From JACPNA01 sp964429715 (GTDB lineage Archaea > Nanobdellota > Nanobdellia > Woesearchaeales > GW2011-AR9), in NCBI GenBank assembly GCA_964429715.1, contig CAYSCV010000050.1, forward strand, positions 1 to 10,371: DNA of 10,371 bases. Reading direction: 5' to 3'. The position numbers were made by a program, and so were the translations under genes. Positions 5,318-10,371 of this stretch are shown here, one piece after another (the first letter of the stretch is position 1; each line of letters opens with the position of its first letter). The notes under the pieces are model-generated. The model saw only the letters and a program-made list of their open reading frames with translations. It did not search any database and was not told the origin of the DNA.

Positions 5318-6115
5318 TCAAAATTCATGTTGTAAACGCTCTAACATCAACTCATGACAACTACCATTACTTGCTAAAATCCCTTTATCAAAATTAGGAT
5401 CTATTTTATTATAAATTAATCTATTACCCCCTAAATCCGTCATTTTCCCGCCCGCTTCACGCAAAATAACATCAACAGCACAACTATCCCATTCATTACA
5501 CTTATTGCCTGATTTAAGATATACATCTCCTCTACCTTCCACCAGCGCTAACACTTTTGCCGTAAAACTCCCAATAGGGCCATAACACTCCGATAACCCT
5601 AGCCGGGAATATAATAATCGCATCTGCTGCGTTGACTGTGTCCCTAAAATTCCAACTAATCCTTCCAAAGCACGCTCATTTACTCGAAGTCGACGATCAC
5701 CATGAGAAAAAAGATCTTTCACATACGCCCCTTGCTCATGAAACGCATAAAATAACTTATCATACTCTAATTGATATACTGCCCCAAGCACCGGAAACTT
5801 CGCCTGCGCCACAAAACCAACCGAAATCCCATAATCTTTCTCCCCTGCTAAATAGCCTCGTGTCCCATCAATTGGATCAACCCACCAAAAATACTCCTGC
5901 TGGCTTCTCATAGCAGAATTATCAACTTCCTCACTAAAAACAGCATACCCTGACTTATCTAAGACTGATTTAATTAATCTTCCTACTTCCCCATCTGGTT
6001 CCTCATTACATTTTCCTTCAGAAAGCCGCGACAACAAATTTCTTGCACGCAAACATTCTCCTCCTGCAAACACCGCTTCAAACATCAACTGTAAGATCAT
6101 ATTTTCATCCATCAT
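5318..6115 (-). CDS. Inositol monophosphatase/CysQ-family phosphatase
   Basis: 265 residues, normal for the Li+-sensitive, Mg2+-dependent phosphatase superfamily. The metal-binding set is complete: E62/E63 in FSEE, D80 and D83 in VDPIDGT (79-85) and D210 in EWDSCAVD (208-215). GPIGSFTAKVLALVEGRGDVY (about 179-199) and the end block AGGKMTDLGG...LIYNK look closest to the 3'(2'),5'-bisphosphate nucleotidase (CysQ) branch, but inositol-1-phosphatase or fructose-1,6-bisphosphatase activity is also possible in archaea. The N-terminal T-x-x-D motif is present only as EEPDGE (D41). No signal or membrane segment is seen. The ATG at 6115 lies 18 bases after the kinase stop with only a weak ribosome binding site, so the pair is very likely one transcript. 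The next codon is also ATG and could equally be used. Confidence 0.88.
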   Translation of the reverse strand: MMDENMILQLMFEAVFAGGECLRARNLLSRLSEGKCNEEPDGEVGRLIKSVLDKSGYAVFSEEVDNSAMRSQQEYFWWVDPIDGTRGYLAGEKDYGISVGFVAQAKFPVLGAVYQLEYDKLFYAFHEQGAYVKDLFSHGDRRLRVNERALEGLVGILGTQSTQQMRLLYSRLGLSECYGPIGSFTAKVLALVEGRGDVYLKSGNKCNEWDSCAVDVILREAGGKMTDLGGNRLIYNKIDPNFDKGILASNGSCHELMLERLQHEF

Positions 6116-6133
6116 GATTCACAACCAGAATAA

Positions 6134-7657
6134 TTATATTTTTTTACCCCTATATTTTTCAAGAGGTGGCATAATATAACTAGTATAAATCAGCTTTCGT
6201 GCCATTTCTAAAAAAGACACTAACTTTTCTCGACGTTGTGGATCTGCCCCCTCCAGCAGTTTATATCCATCCCCGATAGTATAAAATGGAATCGTCTCCT
6301 CTAACCCAATAATTCGATCATACTTAAAACGAACATCACGTTCTTTTTGTTGTAAACCCACAAAAGCCGGATGCCCCTCAACAAATCTATCTATATCCGC
6401 CGAATCATAATCAAAATTACAAGAAGCAATACGTAACGACTGTAAAACCCGCGTCGCAATACATCCTGCTAAAAAATCAGGAAACGAAGGGTATGCTTTT
6501 TTTACTTCATGCTGATTATTCCAAAAATATTCAATCAATCGTGGCACTCTGCTCTCTTTAGGATTACTATATAAATTAAACAGTGCTAAAGAAATATCAA
6601 TTTGTGGAGCGGCAATTCGACATTCATTAAAATCAAGAATTGTTCCTAACTTGCCAGGACTATACAGAATATTATGAGGCCCAAAATCACCATGTATGAG
6701 ACGCAATTTACTTCTACCTAACTTTTCCGCAATAGACAACGACTTTAAATTTCCTTTACTATCCTTCTCACTGAATAAAATATCATCATATAACTGTTGA
6801 AAACGCAGTGAAAATTCATTAAAGTTTATTTCTTTTGTGTCTAGATACGCTTTCACTTCTTTTTTTGCTTGATTCCACTTCTCTTTTCGCTTATATGATT
6901 CGCGCGGTATATTTACTACACCATAAAACTGCGGATGATTATTCTTAAACTCTTCACTCCCCCCATACACCAACTTCAAAAGATAATGACGAAGCCGTAT
7001 ATCTTCTTCTTCAGAAGAACGCAGCGCTAAATAAGAACAAGAAGGAAGTGTATATCTTGATAATCTCACCTCAGTTTGAACATGACGAGACAATCCAGCT
7101 CGTGCTTTCACACTCAACTCTTCTGTCTGCTTATAAAATTCAACCAAATGGTCTAACAAACGCTCACGAAGCGCATTTTTTTTAACCTCTTTTTCCCGTT
7201 TTTTTTCTTTCTCAGGAATCAGAATATTTTCATCAAAAAGCAGACCATCAATTTCCAATAACTTTTGGCTAAATGAAACCCCTTCCACATGCCCCATAAT
7301 AATCGATAAAGTTTCCGGAACTACCGCATAAATCGGCGGCACAATACGAGAATCACACAGAACTTCTAATAATGCTTTTTCTTTCTCAAAATAAGATTGT
7401 TCAGTTTTAAAATAACTTGGCCCAGATAAAACTCCCGACTCTTTTTGATCACGCAACCTCTCCACTGTAACATTTTCTAATTCTGAAGTTGAATATGACT
7501 TTGTGACAACATCTCTTTCTGTTAAAACATCTTTTGATAAAAGAACCATTGAAGTAGAAGAACGAGATAATGTTTTTGAGAATACTAACCTTTGTTCTAA
7601 ATCTGCTGTACTCCAACGCTCTACATTTAAACGCTTAATCTTCAACTGCCCGACCAT
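6134..7657 (-). CDS. APH/choline-kinase-like small-molecule kinase with a long insertion
   Basis: 507 residues, much longer than a typical 250-300-residue aminoglycoside phosphotransferase (APH)-like kinase. The N-lobe has VVTKSYS with K53 as the candidate ATP-binding Lys, and YFEKEKALLEVL (89-100) as the helix with the partner Glu. The hinge reads IIMGHVEGVSF (119-129). The C-lobe has the Brenner motif HGDFGPHN (H322, D324, N329) and the metal-binding LDF (D342). Between hinge and catalytic loop lies about 190 residues, partly a charged, probably helical insertion (about 148-310), and an extra C-terminal part follows. Relatives phosphorylate small alcohols, amino sugars or choline; the substrate is unknown. 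It is probably leaderless: TTTATAAA is centred 28 bases upstream of ATG 7657. It is followed 18 bases later by the phosphatase gene. Nothing suggests drug resistance specifically. Confidence 0.83.
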   Translation of the reverse strand: MVGQLKIKRLNVERWSTADLEQRLVFSKTLSRSSTSMVLLSKDVLTERDVVTKSYSTSELENVTVERLRDQKESGVLSGPSYFKTEQSYFEKEKALLEVLCDSRIVPPIYAVVPETLSIIMGHVEGVSFSQKLLEIDGLLFDENILIPEKEKKREKEVKKNALRERLLDHLVEFYKQTEELSVKARAGLSRHVQTEVRLSRYTLPSCSYLALRSSEEEDIRLRHYLLKLVYGGSEEFKNNHPQFYGVVNIPRESYKRKEKWNQAKKEVKAYLDTKEINFNEFSLRFQQLYDDILFSEKDSKGNLKSLSIAEKLGRSKLRLIHGDFGPHNILYSPGKLGTILDFNECRIAAPQIDISLALFNLYSNPKESRVPRLIEYFWNNQHEVKKAYPSFPDFLAGCIATRVLQSLRIASCNFDYDSADIDRFVEGHPAFVGLQQKERDVRFKYDRIIGLEETIPFYTIGDGYKLLEGADPQRREKLVSFLEMARKLIYTSYIMPPLEKYRGKKI

Positions 7658-7681
7658 ATCCGTCGTTCAAAAGACTGTTGG

Positions 7682-7689
7682 TTTATAAA
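7682..7689 (-). promoter_or_regulatory. TATA box of the kinase-phosphatase unit
   Basis: TTTATAAA is centred 28 bases upstream of ATG 7657, and no Shine-Dalgarno sequence is visible before that ATG. The pattern fits a leaderless transcript carrying the kinase and phosphatase genes. Confidence 0.55.
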
Positions 7690-7741
7690 CGTTTCTACTA
7701 GTAATTACTCCCCAGTGAAATACGCTTTCCCCTGAAAAAAT

Positions 7742-8704
7742 CTATTGCGGTACAAAATCAGATTGATATACCACTCTTCCCAAATTATGCACTCCACTGA
7801 TAATAGATTTTAACCTTTCTACAAGTACCCCTAAATTTTCCACTCGCTTATTCTCTTGATAAAATATCTCACACGCTTTAATTACTTCTTCTTTTGATTC
7901 CAACATCGCATGCGCTAAATCCTCATCATGTGTATAAAACGCTTTCATCACACCACTATACTTCTCTTTAGCTCCTGCCAATAATTTTAAAAAAGCCTCT
8001 TGCTGCTTCTTATCTAATTTCACTTGTTTCATATACCGTGCAATTCTTTTCACTTCATCCGCCGTTGACTCCATATTAAATGCAAACCACCACAGATGAA
8101 GAAGTTGCTGTGACGTCAAATTATGCTTTTTTAACATAAATGAAGCATTCCCCATCCCAAATTCTACTGTCCTAAAAATAAGAAATACCAATCGATTGAC
8201 ATCATTATCCCGCATCGCAATACTCTCATAATTATCCTCAGTAAACATCTTCTCACAATCCTCGATCATCGCCCGTAAGATGACATCCACTTTTCGCAGC
8301 AAATTAAAAATAGAAATCGTATTCATATCTAAAAAATCTCTCGCTAAAATTCTCTTTGACGTCTGCTCCATTACCTCTAACGCCATTAAGTTCTGGATTG
8401 TCTGCTGGATACTCTTCGCTTTATCTTTAACCTCATTTCCCATCAACACAATCGATTTATAATCTTTAATATATGCAGAAATAATTTCCCGTTGTAAACG
8501 CCGTATACTTTTACCATCAACTAGGATTGTTTTTATTTTTTCCTCAGGTTCTTTATCATCTCGCATCGACAACAGCAGATTATTCCCCTTCTCTTCTAAC
8601 GAAACTAAATCCCCTTTTTTCAACTTATTCTGCTTCACCCATACTTTAGGCACTGAAATGACATAACTATTCTTTCCAAATGAAATTAATTTGCGATATT
8701 CCAT
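7742..8704 (-). CDS. AbrB-PhoU fusion regulator (archaeal PhoU-type)
   Basis: 320 residues. Residues 1-50 form a SpoVT/AbrB-like swapped-hairpin DNA-binding domain: SFGKNSYVISVPKVWVKQNKLKKGDLVSLEE, with the typical SxxVSLPKxWxxxxxLKxGD spacing. Residues about 90-315 are helical and PhoU-like, with RDNDVNRLVFLIFRTV (165-180) matching the PhoU pattern of acidic residues before VNRL, and a second helical repeat after 205. In archaea such fusions are predicted to regulate phosphate uptake (family knowledge), but no pst transporter gene lies here, so the target is unknown. ATG 8704 is preceded at six bases by a run of six G acting as Shine-Dalgarno sequence. The gene is divergent from the small coupled pair starting at 8909, sharing a 200-base control region. 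Confidence 0.88.
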   Translation of the reverse strand: MEYRKLISFGKNSYVISVPKVWVKQNKLKKGDLVSLEEKGNNLLLSMRDDKEPEEKIKTILVDGKSIRRLQREIISAYIKDYKSIVLMGNEVKDKAKSIQQTIQNLMALEVMEQTSKRILARDFLDMNTISIFNLLRKVDVILRAMIEDCEKMFTEDNYESIAMRDNDVNRLVFLIFRTVEFGMGNASFMLKKHNLTSQQLLHLWWFAFNMESTADEVKRIARYMKQVKLDKKQQEAFLKLLAGAKEKYSGVMKAFYTHDEDLAHAMLESKEEVIKACEIFYQENKRVENLGVLVERLKSIISGVHNLGRVVYQSDFVPQ

Positions 8705-8710
8705 AACGTT

Positions 8711-8716
8711 CCCCCC
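8711..8716 (-). promoter_or_regulatory. G-run ribosome binding site of the AbrB-PhoU gene
   Basis: Six G lie six bases before ATG 8704. Five can pair with the CCUCC of 16S rRNA with one G-U wobble. A ribosome binding site here requires a leader; an A/T-rich ATATAAATA at about 8752-8762 on the minus strand is placed to start one. Confidence 0.55.
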
Positions 8717-8830
8717 ATATTTTATTATTATAATTATCCCACACTAATTATTATTTATATTTCAACCACCCACATTTCAACTAAATATATAACAAATAAG
8801 CATATACTAGCTATATAGTATTAGGACAAA

Positions 8831-8846
8831 GTATATATATTTAAAT
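8831..8846 (+). promoter_or_regulatory. TATA region for the small coupled genes
   Basis: GTATATATATTTAAAT predicts a transcription start near 8865. The leader to ATG 8909 would then be about 40 bases and include the G-rich ribosome binding site. This argues against the GTG at 8864 as the start codon, since it would sit at the transcript end. Confidence 0.5.
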
Positions 8847-8896
8847 GTTTTGTAACTAAATACGTGCAAGCAAGAACACTCTTGTGCGTAAACGGG

Positions 8897-8903
8897 GGGG
8901 GTG
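8897..8903 (+). promoter_or_regulatory. G-rich Shine-Dalgarno sequence deciding the 8909 start
   Basis: The region reads eight G, T, three G, then AAT and ATG. GGGGGTG can form seven consecutive pairs (one G-U) with CACCUCC near the 16S 3' end, five bases from ATG 8909. It selects 8909 over the in-frame GTG 8864. Confidence 0.65.
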
Positions 8904-8908
8904 GGAAT

Positions 8909-9115
8909 ATGAAAACAGATAGAAAAGAGCCCATAGTGCATAAAGTGGAAATGGAACAACCAACATATGAAGACCATTTCTATGCCAAATACGTACGTGA
9001 AAAACTATTAGAAGAAGATGAACTAAGTTATGAAGAAGAAGGTTTTATGAAAGGATATGAAGAAGACCTAAGTAGCGACTACACCTCATTTGACCGACCG
9101 GAGGGCATAATTTGA
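8909..9115 (+). CDS. Small acidic protein of unknown function, 68 residues
   Basis: The protein starts MKTDRKEPIVHKVEMEQ and is strongly acidic after residue 18. The core YEDHFYAKYVREKLLEEDELSYEEEGFMKGYEEDL (about 20-54) looks like two amphipathic helices with a turn at Leu-Ser. No Cys, no membrane segment, no signal. I do not recognise a family; an adaptor or toxin-antitoxin-type role cannot be excluded or supported. The start is set by the G-rich ribosome binding site; an in-frame GTG at 8864 would add 15 residues encoded mostly by that site itself, so it is rejected. The stop TGA is followed after one base by the next ATG, implying translational coupling. Codons are purine-rich (14 G to 2 C in 9001-9060), unlike the surrounding plus-strand genes. 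Confidence 0.75.
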   Translation: MKTDRKEPIVHKVEMEQPTYEDHFYAKYVREKLLEEDELSYEEEGFMKGYEEDLSSDYTSFDRPEGII

Positions 9116-9116
9116 G

Positions 9117-9317
9117 ATGAGCGTAAAACAACTGCTTGGCCTTGAACAATGCCCATTTAGTGAAGAAGAAATTTTAGAACAAATCGAAGAAAGTAAACGC
9201 CGCATGCAAACAGACATAGAATTTAAAACACCAGCCGGAGCCGTCCACTTGCACCTCTCCTCCATTAATCCTCGAGGAATAATGTACGGCTACTGGGACT
9301 ACTTTAGTAAACGATGA
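9117..9317 (+). CDS. Small protein of unknown function coupled to the gene before it, 66 residues
   Basis: The 66-residue protein begins MSVKQLLGLEQCPFSEEEILEQIEESKRRMQ, a predicted acidic/basic helix (about 14-32), followed by a probable beta-rich part (IEFKTPAGAVHLHLSSI, 34-50) and a Gly/Tyr/Trp end (GIMYGYWDYFSKR). Only one Cys is present and no membrane segment. The family is not recognised. ATG 9117 lies one base after the upstream TGA, and GGAGG at 9100-9104 lies 12 bases before it, somewhat far for an independent site, so coupling with the 68-residue gene is likely. The tight pairing suggests the two products work together; what they do is open. Confidence 0.72.
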   Translation: MSVKQLLGLEQCPFSEEEILEQIEESKRRMQTDIEFKTPAGAVHLHLSSINPRGIMYGYWDYFSKR

Positions 9318-9375
9318 AGATAGAAAAAGAGTAACCGCAACCAAAGAACAAAACTTCACACTAAATCGAAAACTC

Positions 9376-9381
9376 TTTAAA
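9376..9381 (+). promoter_or_regulatory. Candidate TATA box for the membrane protein gene
   Basis: TTTAAA is centred about 28 bases before ATG 9407, and no Shine-Dalgarno sequence precedes that ATG. This fits another leaderless transcript. The match is short. Confidence 0.4.
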
Positions 9382-9406
9382 CTCCACTCTATTAATACTA
9401 GTTATT

Positions 9407-10243
9407 ATGAATTTCGTTACTAAAAACATCAAAGAAACATTTCAGTGCATAACAAAACATAAAAAAATTTTCATAATCCTGCTTCTGCTTCAAATATTCA
9501 TCTTCACCCTATTTGCCCTAGTCACATTTAATTATGCCCTAAAAATCATTTCTAACCTAGAAATCATCACTCAATCTACACAAGCAGATAAGATTTCACA
9601 AAACAGCCAACAACAGCTTCAAAACACCCTTGCCCTCTCAACACAACTACATCTAATCATCCAAAATCTAATCTACCTAAGCCTTTCCCTTCCCATAATA
9701 TTTCTTATTGGCAACGGCCTACTCTGGTCACTCTCTCACCAATTAATAAACCAAACAAACAACAACCAAATTAAATGGAAACAATTCTTCAAAAATATAC
9801 TCCACCACTGGCTCAAATTCATCACTACAACCCTCATTCTCTTCAGTCCTTTTCTCATCATCGCGTATTATATCATCACTAACAGCATCACCCAATCAAT
9901 CGCTCCCGAAACATTTGGTTTGATACTAAAAATCCTAATCGCTTCAAGCGGTGTTGTATACTTCTTTCTTCTCATCACCTACGCTCAAATCCATGAACAC
10001 TCTTGGAAAAAATACATGCAACAAACCATTATCACATTTAAAAAAATTCATTACATCCTCACCACCCTAACCATAAACCTCATCATCCTCGCATCTACGC
10101 TCTACACAACCTACCTCACTGTAACAATTCCTAACCTCGAAACACTTTCCATCATCCTCACCTTCCTTTTCATTATTCTGCTTGTCATCACTCGTTTATT
10201 TTGGATTGTATCACTAAAAAATATAACATTAAAACAACTATAG
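9407..10243 (+). CDS. Six-helix integral membrane protein of unknown function
   Basis: 278 residues with about six membrane helices: 20-46, 84-110, 135-157, 169-193, 215-238 and 245-270. The first two are separated by a polar Gln/Ser-rich loop (about 50-80), presumably outside the cell; the basic N-terminus (KNIKETFQCITKHKK) is presumably inside. Short basic loops (HHWLKF, SWKKYMQQ) between later helices also suit the cytoplasmic side. No catalytic or transport signature is recognised; the repeated spacing of helix pairs resembles uncharacterised archaeal multi-pass membrane proteins. The strand is C-rich and G-poor, giving a protein dominated by Ile, Leu, Thr and Asn. It appears to be a single-gene, leaderless transcript. 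The gene ends at TAG 10241-10243, just before the repeat-rich right end. Confidence 0.8.
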   Translation: MNFVTKNIKETFQCITKHKKIFIILLLLQIFIFTLFALVTFNYALKIISNLEIITQSTQADKISQNSQQQLQNTLALSTQLHLIIQNLIYLSLSLPIIFLIGNGLLWSLSHQLINQTNNNQIKWKQFFKNILHHWLKFITTTLILFSPFLIIAYYIITNSITQSIAPETFGLILKILIASSGVVYFFLLITYAQIHEHSWKKYMQQTIITFKKIHYILTTLTINLIILASTLYTTYLTVTIPNLETLSIILTFLFIILLVITRLFWIVSLKNITLKQL

Positions 10244-10261
10244 AGGACTTTGCAAAAAGCA

Positions 10262-10289
10262 ATTCTTGCCAGTAAGGCAAGTTCGGAAT
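10262..10289. repeat. Hairpin downstream of the membrane protein gene
   Basis: CTTGCC (10265-10270) and GGCAAG (10276-10281) form a perfect six-pair stem with loop AGTAA. ATTC and GAAT outside it can extend the stem across a short bulge. Just upstream, TTGC-AAAAA-GCAA (10250-10262) can form another small hairpin. It could act in termination, be part of a structured RNA, or be a mobile-element end. Confidence 0.5.
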
Positions 10290-10323
10290 GTAATGACAGA
10301 ATGTAACATTAGTTTGCACCGAC

Positions 10324-10366
10324 ATAGTAAATGTGTTAAATAATCGTTTATGCACACATTTACTAT
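10324..10366. repeat. 12-bp perfect inverted repeat at the right edge
   Basis: ATAGTAAATGTG (10324-10335) and its exact complement CACATTTACTAT (10355-10366) flank a 19-base loop that itself contains TAAA/TTTA. It could be an operator, a terminator hairpin or a mobile-element terminus. The window ends five bases later, so the neighbouring gene cannot be seen. Confidence 0.55.
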
Positions 10367-10371
10367 TAGTA

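Noticed and set aside
5632..5913. Plus-strand open frame opposite the IMPase-like gene
   Set aside because: It is antisense to conserved catalytic motifs, with no promoter or ribosome binding site and low-complexity His/Pro/Thr content.
6134..7657. Aminoglycoside resistance kinase
   Set aside because: The HGD...N and LDF motifs are shared by the whole APH/choline kinase superfamily. The length, insertion and operon partner speak for a metabolic role, with no resistance-gene context.
7682..7689. TTTATAAA palindrome as a repressor operator
   Set aside because: Its distance of 28 bases from the start codon is explained by a TATA box, which is often palindromic, and no second copy or longer dyad is seen.
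8864..8908. GTG 8864 as start of the first small gene
   Set aside because: The extra residues would be encoded by the G-rich ribosome binding site, and the predicted transcription start lies at about the same base. ATG 8909 has the correct spacing.
1..10371. CRISPR array, complete insertion sequence, prophage or rRNA genes
   Set aside because: No regularly spaced direct repeats, no transposase, integrase or phage structural gene and no rRNA-like segment were found in either strand.

Overview
The window reads as AT-rich archaeal chromosome. Archaeal signs are a CDP-archaeol synthase-like C-terminus, a NurA-type nuclease, an AbrB-PhoU fusion regulator, BRE/TATA-style promoters about 27 bases upstream of several start codons, a tRNA-Thr with U73, and tRNA introns that fold into bulge-helix-bulge (BHB) splice motifs. 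The gene style (small proteins, many leaderless starts, few recognisable operons) fits a DPANN lineage such as a Woesearchaeota/Pacearchaeota relative. That placement is inference; no rRNA or other decisive marker is present.

Layout. Bases 3-299 hold the end of a CarS-like membrane enzyme. Next come a secreted two-HKD phospholipase D-like protein (+), which meets a CorA-type transporter (-) tail to tail with a 4-base overlap, and a YiiX/NlpC-P60-like permuted papain-fold protein (+). A NurA nuclease (-) follows, then a 39-residue zinc ribbon (+). Bases 4675-5252 carry two minus-strand tRNA genes: tRNA-Thr(GGU), split by two introns, and tRNA-Leu(UAA), split by three. Downstream lies a two-gene minus-strand unit, an APH-like small-molecule kinase followed by an IMPase/CysQ-like phosphatase. 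An AbrB-PhoU protein (-) is divergent from a tightly coupled pair of small unknown genes (+). The window ends with a six-helix membrane protein (+) and an intergenic stretch full of inverted repeats, cut by the window edge.

The most unusual item is the tRNA pair. Five introns of 35-46 nt sit in two tRNAs, at the canonical 37/38 site (both), in the T loop at 59/60 (both) and in the D loop at 21/22 (Leu). Removing them gives well-formed 72- and 86-nt tRNAs. Both genes share an identical 16-base BRE/TATA promoter. The 172 bases between the tRNA-Thr promoter and the tRNA-Leu terminator (about 4869-5040) show no gene.

A second large-scale feature is base skew. The + strand is strongly C-rich and G-poor over most of the window, which visibly shapes protein composition: plus-strand proteins rich in Thr, Asn, Ile and His, minus-strand proteins rich in Val, Gly and Glu. 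The YiiX-like gene and the small coupled pair show the opposite skew.
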